Assembly (NCBI RefSeq): GCF_964355755.1
Contig: NC_092676.1
Coordinates: 10,646,288 to 10,710,287 of the forward strand
From: Antedon mediterranea
Lineage: Eukaryota; Echinodermata; Crinoidea; Comatulida; Antedonidae
DNA: 64,000 nucleotides
Direction of reading: 5' to 3'
Both the position numbers and the translations under genes were made by a program. Shown piece after piece: positions 1-13,900 of this stretch. How positions within the stretch are numbered: position 1 is the first letter of the stretch; the number at the start of each line of letters is the position of its first letter. Under the pieces are notes generated by a model. The model saw only the letters and a program-made list of their open reading frames with translations, was not told the origin of the DNA and searched no databases.

Positions 1-1259
1 AAGAAATTATCGAAACACTAATTAAAGAAACTCTAATCGGATTTTGGGATATTCTATTGTTCAGTTCGTTTAAAACTAATTAGCGCCCTCTAGTAATTTT
101 ATATTATGTCTTAGATCTTAGATCATAATATTATGTACAAACTGAATACGTCTTGGGCGTATTCAATAATGATTAATAATAAAATATAGAATGTTAATTA
201 TTATTAGTATTATTATTTTAGGTTGTTGTCATTACTGCTATCAGTATCTTTTTTTTGTGCCTTTGTAAGAAATTACACCCGCCTTATTTTTTTTCCAGTC
301 CACATTTTGGGGTGCAAGTGGCCACCAAGGGCCTCTCTATTAATAGTATAAAACAATAACGATAATAATAATCGATATGGGTAGCAATACTAACATTAAT
401 AAAGATCAAAAATCGACAAACGACACCACAGTGGAACGACCGGTTCCCACATTCACGAATTTAGCTGTACGACGAACACGAGTTTTGTAATAGTCTTAGC
501 GAAAAAAAAGAAGGTAAAAACATTATTTAGTACAGAGATTTTTTTTATCACCCCAAATTATGGACTTTTAAGAATTCAATTACTTATTACGCTCTAATAA
601 TATCACTGGTTGGTGTACGCGTGGGTTGCGTCATCATTTTATAGTGCCGTAATCAAGTTTTAGCGAAAAATAAGAGGGTTAAATTTGCCATTTTCTCAAA
701 ATTATCCAAAATATGAACTTTTCAATTATTTCGCTCTAATATCATTATTTAGGCCTACTGGTAATATTTGTAATTTAAAAAAAAATCTTTACACCGCAAT
801 CCAGGACCGCAACTGAAAAAAGCTGTGGCACATCTAACGTGGATGGGATGGATGCGACCGACTAAGTCTATAGGATACACCCATTGTCGCTCAACTCAAA
901 ATGTTATAACGTAGAGCTGAACGTAGGCTACAATACAATGAATTATTTGACTAGCCTGTAGGTTTATTTCAATCTTGCAAAAAACCATTCATATATTTAA
1001 TTCAAAATGTATGAGTCATAAATAGGCCTACTGTATTTGATTAATAACAATGTAATAATATTATTACCTGTATTATGTTTTATATTTTTATACAGTAAAT
1101 ACTGTAATTTAAAACAATAAAATTCACTATACATCAACTAAGGTAAACATATTAAAAAATGGTACGCTTAACCAGGGCCTTGCGTGCGAAATCACGCATT
1201 AACATTTTAAAATTCTTAAAATTACGTTTTGATCAATTTTAGAACATGATTTAGGCCAT
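1..1259. other. AT-rich intergenic DNA, no gene seen
   Basis: No convincing coding stretch, RNA gene or repeat boundary was found. The stretch is AT-rich, with short poly-A/T runs and scattered AGGCCTA motifs such as those near 750 and 1025. Confidence 0.5.
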
Positions 1260-1545
1260 TTGCGTGTTTCAAAAATACTGCGCAAAAAAACAAAGAAACG
1301 GCCCAGAAAAGACAGAAAATCAATTATGACAGAAGGCATGCACAACCAACTGAATTCGAATGCGGAACATTATGTATTGATGAAAGATCTGCGAAGGAAA
1401 AAAAGGAAGGGAGGAAAACTGGAAAATAAATGGTTAGGTCCATACAAAATTACTTCAAAACTGGGAAGGGATCATATTCTCTGATAGGGCTAGATGACGA
1501 CAGTGTTACCAAACGTGTTAACGGGATACTTCTGAAGCCATATAT
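1260..1545 (+). pseudogene. integrase C-terminal (GPY/F-like) fragment of a Ty3/gypsy- or GIN/KRBA2-like element
   Basis: The reading frame starts with a very basic stretch (many K/R, residues 6-22). It continues with VLMKDLRRKKRKGGKLENKW and then the GPYKI motif, typical of the small SH3-like module after the catalytic core of Ty3/gypsy and KRBA2/GIN integrases. At about 1482 the frame meets a stop (after GRDHIL). The natural continuation, LIGLDDD...NGILLKPY, is in another frame, so one indel has broken the module. No RNase H-like integrase core, reverse transcriptase or LTR is visible nearby. Most likely it is a decayed terminal fragment of an integrase-bearing element; a domesticated integrase exon is less likely because of the frameshift. 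Confidence 0.6.
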
Positions 1546-2168
1546 CTTTCCACCAACCTCTTCATCAAAACATGATTGTCCCAACACTCAAACGTCCGGC
1601 AGTACTTCACCATCCGTTCGCCACTAATCGTCAATGGAAGCAACCTGCCTTTTAAATTGTCAAATAATCTGCCCGAAAAAGCTGCAAATGAATCAATGGA
1701 ACACCACAATGCTGAGAAATACAATGCTCAAAACGTTAGACAGGACAAGCATCTTGATCAACAATTAGATGATGTGATATTCTGTGGTTCTTACGAGGCT
1801 AGTTCATCGCTAGATGCACATTGGCAAGCATAAAAATCATTTTTGTTTGGAATCGACGTTAAAATATCGTACAAGACGTGAATACAAATCAAAGAGAAAT
1901 GAACAAGGCAGCAAAACCCACGAAAACAGCCAGGATGCGCGGAGACGGGACCTGCCTCAGCTTTAGAGCGCTTAGTTACGTTCTTGTTGGTGTCTAAAGT
2001 CACCATGATTGTGAGGGACCATATGAGTTTATGTCCAAAACAGACGTATCTTTGAAAACTGCGACAGCAAATCATTCGAAAAATACACAAGTGATACAGC
2101 TATGTCTAAGGATGGAACATGGGGCTCCGAGTTGGAAATTTAAGCATTTGCAACAATGACGAAAACCA

Positions 2169-2576
2169 TTGTCTACAAATATGGCACAAGAAAGAATCAA
2201 CCACATTTTCAATGGCTGGGAGTATTGCCCATTAACAAATAGTGATGCTGAAATTTCGGAAAGAAATGTGTATCTTTCAAATGTTTGTGCTCATGTTGAG
2301 CCAGTTTTGGACGTTGAAAAACAAGAGGAGGGGTTACTTGACACATCGGAGCGAAAGTACATCCGCAGACCATACCATCTCGCCCGCAAATATTGGGACT
2401 ACATCACCGAAGAAACCTTAAACGCTGCTCTTGTGGACAATTACGCAGATGAAGCTACACTGCGAGCTTTGGATTTACATGCTGTCATTTTTGTAAGCGA
2501 ATTTACCGAAAATCGGTATGATGTACAACATTGTGAAATTGAGCCAAATATCTTCAACTTGTGCGAAATTTTTTAG
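2169..2576 (+). CDS. unknown ORF, 135 codons, possibly part of the same element or a host exon
   Basis: An open frame encodes an acidic protein without repeats, signal peptide or membrane segment. Composition is protein-like, with mixed residues and Trp/Tyr in WEYCP and KYWDYI, and it ends at a TAG after NLCEIF. It lies about 600 bp downstream of the broken integrase fragment on the same strand, so it may be a remnant of that element or of a captured gene. The first Met may not be the real start, since a second Met (MAQERINHIF) follows four residues later. I do not recognise the family, and a chance ORF is possible in this AT-rich context. Confidence 0.3.
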   Translation: MSTNMAQERINHIFNGWEYCPLTNSDAEISERNVYLSNVCAHVEPVLDVEKQEEGLLDTSERKYIRRPYHLARKYWDYITEETLNAALVDNYADEATLRALDLHAVIFVSEFTENRYDVQHCEIEPNIFNLCEIF

Positions 2577-4435
2577 AGAAAACAACTTTAATACCTTCCC
2601 TCATTAAAAGGACGTGCTATAACACACAAATCTGTTTTTTTTTCAAATAAAAAATAATATAAGTTTTGGGTATGATGCGTCTCACATGCACACAGAGCCA
2701 AGATATAAGGAGCTTGGACTTGTACCTTACGGTTTTCATTTATATTATCATCCCATGCTGTTATTCTAATATCTTGTTTCTTTCTATTTCATTCTTCTAC
2801 TACGATCACTTCATATTTTTATGTCTTGGTGAAAAGAGAGGCTCCGGCCTCCCCTGGGTTTATAGCCTCTCTACCCAAACAACGGCACACATGGTAAATT
2901 CATTTTTTTTCTATTAATGTTTGTATATAAATGCGACGTATTACTATTTTATCGTATAAATGATATACAAAATATACGTACTTTATGCAGTTACACAAAG
3001 TATACTGTTTATAATATGTAATTTTGCATTATCATGTAGATTATTATAGGCCTACTGTACTTTCTACACGAAATAGATGGCGCATTAGTATTGGCGAAAC
3101 TTAATCATATTAACGACACAATCTATAGCTATTTTTAAATGCGAAATAATTTAAAAAAAAACTTAAAGTTTTAGGAGGGACATTTGTTGATGTATTGATG
3201 ATTTATTGTCCCCTGAAAAATGATAATGTTCCATAATAGTTATTCACTTTGACCAAAAATGGATAAAAACAATTTTGTTTTCCTGCAAAAACTGTACCAA
3301 CAGCCAATGGGGTTTTGGTTTAATATAACCGTTTGTTTTTTTCTTTTATAAATATAAGTGAAAACATTTTAAGTTCTTTTTGTTTTGGCGGAAAGGCAGG
3401 CCAAGTAGTCCTCATCAATTAAAAAAAACAACAAAAGTGTTCTTTTATATCATGCTATTCTAAATTCGTGTCAAATTAATTTACTATTGTATCGGCTGAA
3501 ACCATGAGTATTTATGAAATCTAAATTTCGTAATATGTATGCAGACAAAGAATAACTAAAATATAATTCCTCACTTTGAAGAATAAATAGGTGATCATTT
3601 TATAATTTTACTGACATTTCATTTTAAAACAGATACAGTACGTTAAAATACGATCGCAAAACGTTGATGTTGAACCCACTTTTTTAAACCCTTCAGTTCA
3701 AGTTAAAGTTATACAATATTATTAAAAACAAATTCTAAACCGCCCGGTAATATACTGAAAATGTATTAATTTGAAACGATAAAATGAGGAAATATGTGAG
3801 AATATATAATCAGACCTTATTTAATCAAAATATATGAATACAATAAATGAAAAGTCCTTTTTGACTATGCTAACACCCACCCCCCACCTCAAAAAAAAAA
3901 AAATCAGAGGGGGATATTACTTTATCCTACGAATTTTACAATGGAATATTTGAAGATTCCAAACCGAGCGCCGATTTAATCTTGCACATTTTTAATCTCT
4001 CTGTTTCGATAATTTCTTCTCGATTTTACGGTAATATTTAGTATATTTACTCAAAGCATAGTTTACTTCAACCATTTGGACTTTTTCCAGGCTTCTTATG
4101 ACATTTTTAAGGATAAATAAGCGATTTTGAAGGCCGGACCAGTTTTGGCCTAGCCGGACCTGTTTTAGCGGCTGTTTCAACGCCAAAATCGATCCGACCG
4201 GACCAGTTTTGGCCCCGGACCAAATTTTGCGTTACAAGCCTTCTAGTTAATCATTCAGCAAGGTCATACAGAATGATCTATAATAGAATGTTATGCAATG
4301 TTTGCGTTTAATAAACTTTAGCTAAACAGGATTATTTACTATTTTGTTTTACTATTGTACATATTGCCTAAAGAACGCACAGTTTTATTTGTACACGTTC
4401 TGATCTTCATAGTAAATATATATTATTTATAAATT
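2577..4435. other. AT-rich intergenic DNA, no gene seen
   Basis: Short ORFs here have low-complexity or random-looking products and no supporting signals. Around 4110-4225 there is a local repeat of a GGACCAGTTTTGGCC-like phrase (three imperfect copies), possibly the edge of a small repeat element. Nothing else stands out. Confidence 0.45.
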
Positions 4436-6300
4436 CAATTTCAATTCATCGACATTTTTATTCCATAATCAAAATAAAAACATATACAAATACAATACAA
4501 ATAATAAGATAATGGAATGGGATACAAAATAAGCACAAGTGCTTTAAGCATGTAACCCTAACAAAAAGATCAAACAATTAGTACAAACAAAAAGAACAAA
4601 CCAAAATAACATAATGTGATTTACCTAACTTAAATATTTCTATTGTTATAATATTGCTTTAATCTCTGTTTAAACAAACTTAAAGTGGGGGATTGTTTTA
4701 TATAGTCTGTTAAATTGTTACAAATATGTGTTCCTTGGTAGGAAATACATTGCTGTCCGACTTTGGTGCGTTTTAGTTGTGGACAGTAGTTTGACCTGTT
4801 TCTAGTTGAGTAATTATGGAATGAGGCAGATGTACTGAATAAGTTATTAAATGATTCAGGTAATAGATTATGTTTATATTGATACATAAATATAGCAGTG
4901 TGTTTCGTATAAAGGTCAAAAATATTTAATGTTTGGGTTGAAATAAAAAGTGGATGAGAAGGATGCATAAAATGAACATGACAAATATTTCTAAGTGCTT
5001 TTTTCTGGAGAATATGTATACGGTTTAAGTTTGTAGCAGAAGTAGCACCCCATACTGTGATAGCATACGTTATTCTAGGTAATATAAGTGCATTGTATAC
5101 CGTTAACAAGATTTTACTTGATAACATAGACTTCACTTTGTTTAAGACACCAATTATTCTAGAAATACTGTTTGCTACCTCATTTACATGAAAATTAAAC
5201 GATAAAGTTTCATCCAGAAATAAGCCTAGAAATTTAACTTCAGTAGCTTTTACTATACATTCATTTCCCATCCTCAATTCTAGTGAGGTAGTGTCAGCTG
5301 ACTTATTTCTAGCCTTAAATATAACATATTTTGATTTGTTTACATTTAGCGTTAATTTGTTAGCAATAAACCAGTCCGAAAGTATAGATAACTCCTGGTT
5401 CATTGTATCAAAAGCTTGAGTAATATCATTGTGACTATAAAACACATTTGTGTCATCTGCATACATAATCATGTCTACATGGTTACATGCTAGACTAATA
5501 TCATTAATGAATATAAGAAATAATAATGGACCCAATATGGATCCCTGAGGAACTCCAGTGTTTACTGTCATTTTACTAGATGCAGTATTAACAATAAATG
5601 TGTATTGTAGTCTTTTTTTAAGATAGTTTGAGAACTAGTTTAGCGGAACTCCTCTTATACCATAAAATCTTAACTTATCTAATAATATATCATGATCGAT
5701 TGTATCAAACGCTTTTGATAAATCAAGGAAAACTCCTAATGTGAACTCTTTATTCTCAATAGCGTTTGTGATTTTTTCAATCGATTGTATTAAAGCATGA
5801 CTAGTTGAATGGTGTTGTCTAAATCCATACTGTGTTTTACTCAGTACGTTATATTTTGAGAGGTAACAAATCGTTTGATCATACACAATCCTCTCAAATA
5901 TTTTGGAAAAAAGGGGTAAAATGGAAATAGGCCGATAATTATTTATATCGGAGATGTCACCATTCTTAAATACCGGGATAACTTTAGCAATTTTTATATC
6001 AGCCGGGACACAGCCCGATGATAATGACGTATTAATAATATGCAATAAAGGTTTTAAAATAAACGGGGAAGCAGATTTTATGAGTTGGGCACTTATATCA
6101 TCATGGCCAGGAGAAGTATTCTTTGTGTTTTTAATATAGTGGTTAAGTTCATGTTCAGTAACAGGCTTAAAAAACATTGAAGAGGTAAAATTTCCCTTTA
6201 AGAAAGTTCTGTGGGTGATTTCTTCATTTTGAGATTCATGCCTAAATTTATTATTTAGTTTTTCTCCAATATTAATAAAAATTAGAAGGGTCAGGTAAAT
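4436..6300 (-). mobile_element. 5'-truncated CR1/jockey-like LINE, reverse transcriptase domain
   Basis: On the minus strand the sequence encodes a non-LTR retrotransposon reverse transcriptase. From upstream to downstream: [15 protein letters not shown] linker (about 6290-6180), [76 protein letters not shown], then after a stop/frameshift near 5635-5572 GVPQGSILGPLLFLIFINDI, the catalytic YADDTNVFY, and KVKFLG-type and IWN/ICN-type thumb motifs to a stop at 4630. The endonuclease and 5' part are absent. The 3' UTR runs to about 4436, where an ATTTCAATTC-like tail is seen. It is dead because of the break and truncation. Confidence 0.9.
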
Positions 6301-7884
6301 TTTGTATTATAATAATGTTATTCATTATAATCCAATCTTTATTTTATAGTGGAGGCTCGTTCACAAACAAAATCTGTTATTCCATAAATGAATACAATAT
6401 AAAACAATCCTAATTTCTAAAAAAAAAAGAAGAATATTAGAGTAGGAAATAATTATACATAAATCATTAAGGATATATTGTCTTCTTTAGTCATGTTGTA
6501 CATTACGAGTTTTCTATTTGCCTCTGTAGTCGAATAATATACTTTATTTTTACTGACTATTTGTTGCTCTCCTAATTTGAAGCACTTGTTTTAGTTTATT
6601 ATCAAGTTTTTTTTTATTTGTATGTGCCCCACATTACATTACAGATAATAGGTACTTTAATAAAATAAAGCTTGATGTCATACGTTAAAATAAGTTCTTT
6701 CGCGGTAAAAAATGAAAATAAATACGATACGGATAGTATTTATTGTCATTTAAACAACATGGTTACATTTGAATTAGATTTTTTTTAAAGTCAACATGCA
6801 AAATAGACATAGACAATTTAATTATAAAGCATCTTAACCAGTGATTCTAAAGTGATCTTTTAAACTTAATAGGGACTTTTCGATCCACCGAAACAATCGA
6901 ATATCCCATGCAATGCGTATGCCCACCCTTCGAAAACAAATTGAAATGCACATGGGTGTTGTAATGATATTGTAAGCCTGAACACAACTGTAATGTGTAC
7001 AGCGCCCCCACACCGCACAATTCGTGCACACGGTTTTGACAGCCATCTTGATTCTGGAGTTTCTGCATTAAAAGTTATAAAAGTTTACACAGTAGTCTAT
7101 TGCGTTATTATAGTCATTATTCCCACAAGTCATAACATTACATGGTGTTTGTTAAACTTTTCTTAAACCTTAGTCTAATTTATTTATTAATTCGAATGAA
7201 TACACTGAAAACTTATGTACAATTAACCAGATATATATTTAAAATTCCTGCCTGTATCTGAGCTTTAACATTATAATTCAAAATCAAATTGAATAATAAC
7301 ATAAATTATTACAAGCCATTCCACAAGAATGGAAAGATAGTATTAACTTAAAAAATGAAAACACCTGGTACAAAATTATGTAATACAATGAGTAAGCAAA
7401 TGTATAACTATTTCGTTAAGTAGAAAGGTTGGAAACCAACATTTCTAATAAAATGGCAATCATACTTTAATACTAAAATTGATTGTAAATTAACCCGGGG
7501 AAAGTAAATTAATTAGAGAAATTAAACTCAAACGAATGCAATAATACGTTAAGTTATTACATAGGATAATTCCAACAAGAAATGGGTTATGTATATGGAT
7601 ATGGAAAACATAAACACATGTTCACATTGCGACTGTGTTGATTGTTTTTAGCAGTAGTAAAATATAATGAATTTGAAAAGTTCTATTTTATTACATTGAA
7701 GACAAACAAATAATTTCGACATTTGTTTCAAGATTGAAGCAGGCATTGATAGAAAGGTTTCTGTTAAATTTTTCAAACTTAACTTAACATAAATTATTTA
7801 AAATTACATAAAACGGCGGTCTGTTCATGGTTCATCCATGATACATTTGTGTAACAACGTTGAGTTTACTTATCAAGCCTGAAT
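6301..7884. other. non-coding DNA and probable 3' UTR of the SLC22 gene
   Basis: No credible gene was found. The overlapping ORFs at 6834-7068 have no family features. The right end, next to 7885, should contain the 3' UTR of the minus-strand transporter gene; I could not fix its polyadenylation site. Confidence 0.45.
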
Positions 7885-7999
7885 TTAAGTCTTCATATCA
7901 TCAAACGGCAATTGTATTTCAGTTTCTTCGTCTTCATTCTTATCATCTCTAGTTTGCAATTCGTGTGAGTATCCACTGGACTTGGACCTCTTTGTCTTT
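7885..7999 (-). CDS. SLC22 gene, terminal coding exon 10
   Basis: Encodes a charged cytosolic C-terminal tail of 37 residues (KTKRSKSSGYSHEL... LPFDDMKT) and the stop. The tail is poorly conserved in the family, so its assignment rests on phase and position. Confidence 0.78.
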
Positions 8000-10900
8000 C
8001 TGTACAGAATAATAGGTTTACAGCAGAAACAACTCATAAGAACTATTTATTATATTATTATTATTATTATTACACAGAAGTGAAAATATTGAAATTAAGT
8101 ATGCACTGTGTTAGAATCTGTTTCGAGAAAATTTATTTAAAAAATGTTATCAAGCTAATGGTATCAGCAAACTCAAATAAAAGCAAAGCTAGAAACCAAA
8201 CGATCTACTGCAGTTACTGCAGTGGCATTGCACTTGAGCCTATTCATGTGTATGGGCCGATGAGACTTTGGCCAAACTCATGTATAGACATACGTATCAT
8301 TTTCACATACACGAATATGTTTGAACCTATTTTTTTTTTCATTTGGGCAAAATCATTAGAGGGCTAATGTAATCTGAATTTCCTTGTATAATTCATGTTT
8401 AAATTCTGGTGGTAAAATGTGGTCTGTACCGCATTTAACAATATTATTTACGAATACATCTTAAACGTGTGAAATACATTCCACACGTCGAAACGCAATA
8501 CAAAACGCCGTCACCTACGGTATTAACGTCACGCTACACATAAAATGTGACGTATTGTAGTAAGCGAGTTTTATCTTAAACTGCTTAATTATTGCTTACT
8601 TTGGTGGGATAATTCACAATACTTCACCAGGTTAAATAACTAAGCCTGAGCTAAACATACCAACAATAAACATGCTATTACTGTATAATCATAGATGAAA
8701 AATATCATTTTTAAATGTACTGTATTGAAAACAAGAAAAATATATTTTTTCTATTTATTTAGGTCTGTTTTTAAATAATAATAATAATAATTGTTGTTAA
8801 TATTCCAGTTGGTGTATTGTAAGCACGTAGCGACGCGTACTTCTATTATTTTTACCCATTCCAATTTATTTTTGAATTCTGAATGATTGCTTTCAACATC
8901 CAATTTTTACTATGCCATTTTAATGTCACATAATAGTTATTCACTTATTTACCTGAAGAAATGTAATTTAAAGCAAAACATACTTAAATTGTCTGCAGAC
9001 CATGGTCTTTGGTTAAAATTTCTTTTGTCTTTTAATAAGTGAAATAATTAATTGGTTTTTTTTTTTTATAGAAATGAATAACTTTATTTAAACTGCAAAA
9101 TTGCCTATTTAAAGTCTGATTTTTTAAATCTTCATTTTTCATGGTTTTGGGGACAAGACATCTTTAAATTAGCTCCCATATTATTTATTTATCATTCGTC
9201 CGCCCGTTTGCATAAGTTAGCAAGTTTAATGTTTGATGCCTATACTTACTTTCCGAAATGTTCCCCTTCTTCAATTGTTTCTGGAAGGCTAATGCCTTTC
9301 GTTTCTGGTAGTAACAACCCCAGAAGACCTGCTGTAACTGAGAGAGAGCTAAACAACACTAATGGTAGAGGTTTCCATATTTCCGATATCACAAGTGCCA
9401 TAGGCGAAATTATGCTTCCCATTCGCCCTGCCATTGAAGCTAAGCCCATCGCAGTGGTTCTATGTAATGCAATATAAACAGTGTACATTTTTCCTGCTTA
9501 TACTACTTTGTAAGCAAAATGATAAATGTGAAAAAATAAAGATGATGAATTGTTTTCTAAGGTATTTTCAGTTTAAATCAGATTGGTTAAAAAATACATT
9601 ACAATAACAACACTAGAATGTAATAAATTACATGCATGCATTGTTCACATTTTGTCACGAGGTGTACACTTAAAACAGCACTTAGACAATCTGTTTTTAT
9701 GCACATTTAAAGCAAATAATAGTGATAATAATAGCAATGGTAATGAAAATGATGATAATAAGACTGATATAAAAATCAGTGAAACCAATACCTTAGAGGA
9801 GTTGGAAACAATTCGGCTGAGTAAACATAAACAATACCGAAAGCAGCAGTAAATGAAAATTTACCACCCATAGCAACCATAACACGATACATTCCAGGTT
9901 CTATAACAAAGAATAAATTAAAACAGCAAATAAATCAGCGTAACTCTGACTTTTAAAGTTACAGTATCTAGGCAAATTACATTCAACGTATCATATGCAC
10001 ATATCGTCAATAGTTCTACTGAGATTTATAGAATATCCCAATAGTAAGGGACATAATGTAACGTCATTTATTTTTCTGTAGGTGCTTCCTAAGACCCATC
10101 TAAACAACATATCAAAAATTGACAAAATGGGAAGAAAAATTGCTAATTTGCATATAACTAAAATTGCCGTTTTCTCTAAATTTTACCCAAATATCAGTAT
10201 TAAAGCATCTGATTTTGGCAAATATTTGTTCAATTCAAGTCATTAAAACACATTTTTTTTGCAAGAAAATATCACTGGAAATGTTTAAACCTACTATTAG
10301 GCTTAAAAATTACAAATGACAAACATACTTCAAAATGGCCGCCACTTTTTTCAAAGGGGAAAGTTTGAGAAAGATGTATAGTTCTTAAACCTGATTTATT
10401 AGAATAAAAAAACCTGCATTTCAGTGAAACCTTATAGCTAGACCATTTTATGTATAAACTATTTAGGTATACCAAAAGATTATGATATTATGAATTGATT
10501 CGTTGGCACTATAAATAAGCAACAAAAAAACCAGCTCCTTCTCTGATTTCTGAGGCATACTTCCAACCATGATCTTCATTTTCCAACTAAGTTAACCTAT
10601 CACACTTAATGATCGCAGTAGAAGTCTTTGTAGTAGATGAAAGAACCTTCAGTTTGGCATGAGGCACTATTCAAGATTCAACTTTATTTCGTCCACATAG
10701 AAAAATATTTTAAGTGCTTTTCACAATATAGTACAAAAATATATAAAACGTTTCATATAAAAATAATTAATCACAATATTCAACACAACAGAAAGTGAGC
10801 ACACTCTCAACAATCGAAGAGTAAAATAAATTTAATACAGTTCTATCTATCCCATAATTTCTCAGTTTTCAGAGAAAGAACAGTCGTGTATTTCCTTTTT

Positions 10901-13900
10901 TTTATAGTATTTTTACAGTGTTTCTCCCAGCTAAATTTGTTATCAACAGTCACACCTAGGTATTTGTAGCTTTCAACAGATTCAATTTCCTGATTATTAA
11001 TTTTTAGGGGAGCCAGAGCAGTACATGTTTTTTCGAAAATCAATTATTACTTCTTTGGTTTTCTTTTCGTTTAGTAAGAGGCAATTTGTCTTACACCAAT
11101 TCAAAAAAAGCAACGATTTCATCATGATATTCAGTTTCACTAGCTCTGTTTTTTTAATAGGCCAACAATGGCGGTGTCATCCGCGTATTTTAAATAATGT
11201 ATGCTACTAGAAGTTGACTTACAGTCATTGGTATATAAAATAAATAAGAGGGGGCTTAACACACATCCTTGGGGTGATCCTATATTTGTGTTGATCACAC
11301 TCGAGTTATAGTTACCAAGAGATACCTTCTGTGTTCGATTACATAAGAAACTTTCAATCTATTTAATTATGGATGGGTTCACCTCTAGCTTAATCAATTT
11401 ATCTATTAAGATGGCAGGATCAAGCGTATTAAATGCTGAGGAGAAGTCAGCAAAGGTAACTCTCGCATTTCATCGAAGAACCATCTTACTGGAATAAACT
11501 CCAGTCTACTCTAGAACAAAATGACCTCGCTCCCTATATTAAAGTACAATATTAAAAAGATGATATTTGAAACATATTGCTAGCTACTATTGCTACTGCA
11601 CAATGGAGTTGTAAATATTTTGCTTAATCTCACTTTGTTTTTTTCTTTTTCTGTCTAAAAATATTTTGTTATGTAATGCGTTCGTCTATGTTTTATGTTT
11701 AGACTACAAAGACAAGCCATTTTGGCTTCTGTGTATCTAACCCATAAAACTGTTAAATGTTGAATAAATGTTGTTAAATATTAATATGTTTCCAATTCCA
11801 TTTTGATTTGTGGAATTCTATCACTTTATCATATACGTGATTGATACTTGCTTGCTTGATGTTAATGTTATAGAGACTAAAATGAAGTATCTACCTAGAG
11901 TAGTTACGGTGATACGTAAATCCTGTCTGAAAGTTACCTTAATCCTTTGAAAATAAGGTCAGAGGTCATTTTGGACAAACTGTTTAATCATAAGAATTGG
12001 AATTAAACCTGTTTATTTTGAACAATTAAGGGGAAAAATAACTCTCTACAACTAGCGGCTGGCGTTCTATGGATATTCTGTTTTTAACCCTTAATTTGCA
12101 TATTCCAGCTGAGTCAATTTACATATATGTTCCAAAGGTATGACCGAGGTGTGATTTGTGGAACTCCATAGAGACTAAATTAAAGTTTCTTCCTATAGTA
12201 GTTATGGAAATACATAAATCCTGTGAAAATTACATAATTCTTTGAAAATAAGGTCAGAGGTCAAATACGACATTTCCTGTCATTTTTTTTTAAAACAAAT
12301 TCCATAAGAAGGAATACAGGTATATATATATATATATGAGACATTTTCTCATTCTCACAGATTTCCTCATCTTTATCGTTTCAAATTAATTAATTAAATT
12401 TCTGTATATCACCGGACGGTTTAGAATTAATGTTCTTTGCCTGTTGTGTTTATATATATAAAAAGTATCTCTTTGGAGATCCCGCCTCGTGAATAAAAAT
12501 ACTGAAAGATGAGGGCGTATCAATTTGATCTCTGTTGCTCGTGCGTACAACTGAGGACTAGTGCTGTTCCGAAGTACCACGTCCAGAAGGTTAACGAGTC
12601 GCAATCCAATCGAGTTTGAACAATACCATGAAAGCCCCAGTGGTCTAATGGTTAGGACATCTGCATATCAAGCAGGCGGTCCGAGTTCGAGTCTCGGTTG
12701 GGGCGACTTTTTCTCATTTTGACAGATTTCCTCATCTTTATCGTTTCAAATTAATTAATTACATTTCAGTATATCACCGGGCGGTTTCGAATTAATGTTC
12801 ATTGTCTAATGTGTTTATATATATAAAAATATCTCTTCGGAGATCCCGCCTCGTGAATAAAAATACTGAAAGACGATCGAGGGCGTATCAATTTGATCTC
12901 TGGTGCGCGTGCGTACAACTGAGGACTAGTGCTGTTCCGCCGTACCACGCCGAGAATGTTAAAGAGTCGCTATCCCATCGAGTTTGAACAATACCATGAA
13001 AGCCCCAGTGGTCCAATGGTTAGGACACCTGCATATCAAGCAGGCGGTCCAAGTTCGAGTCTCGGTTGGGGCGACTTTTTCTGATTCTCACAGATTTTTT
13101 CATCTTTATCGTTTCAAATTAATTAATTAAATTTCAGTATATCACCGGGCGGTTTAGAATTAATGTTCATTTCCTAATGTGTTTATATATATATATATAT
13201 CCAATCGAGTTCAAACAATACCATGAAAGCCCCAGTGGTCTAATGGTTAGGACATCTGCATATCAAGCAGGCGGTCCGAGTTCGAGTCTAGGTTGGGGCG
13301 ACTTTTTCTCATTCTCACATATTTCCTCATCTTTATCGTTTCAAATTAATTAATTAAATTTCAGTATATCACCGGGCGGTTTCGAATTAATGTTCATTGC
13401 CTAATGTGTTTATATATATATATGTTCTGAACAATTTAGTAAAAAATTAACTCTCTACAATTCGCGGCTGGCGTTTTATGTGTACCCTATATTTTTACCC
13501 TTAATTTGCATATTTCAGCTAATTTGCATATGTTTTTAATATGTGACCGAGGTGTTATTTGTAGAATGTCATCTCCACACATATGTGTTCAATTTTTTTC
13601 AAAGGAGCCTTGTTTGCAATCTGTCTGACTTTAAATTCTAGATTGCCTTACTATACATGATATATAGACAAATACTGTAGAAAGTAGAAATTTTGATGTA
13701 TATACATTAACCTAATTTCTTCAACTCCTTTTTTTCTCCATTTTTTATATGTTGTTCTGATAGGTCTTTAGAGACATTTACCAAAGAAAAAAAAATTATG
13801 TTCTAATTTTGTCTAGGTATACCCATTTGTTTAGTCGCATGCAAACGCGACTCTACAGCTCACTATCGGTCGGTTGGTCGGTCGGTAAATACTAACTCAA

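Larger units (their letters stand above)
12338..13430 (+). repeat. tandem array of tRNA-headed SINE units
   Basis: Three tRNA-like heads (12634, 13002, 13229) are each followed by the same body (CGACTTTTTCTCATTCTCAC ... ATCACCGGGCGGTTT ... TATATATA) and preceded by the same leader ending in ACAATACCATGAA. A headless partial unit opens the array at about 12338. Unit lengths are about 368 and 227 bp, the second having lost its middle. Tandem rather than dispersed arrangement is unusual for a SINE. Confidence 0.8.

Noticed and set aside
6834-7068. Two overlapping minus-strand ORFs
   Set aside because: Random-looking products in different frames, no splice or homology support.
9460-9488. Upstream extension of SLC22 exon 9 (MYTVYIALHR)
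   Set aside because: A splice acceptor at 9461-9460 and exact phase match with exon 8 show this is intron sequence.
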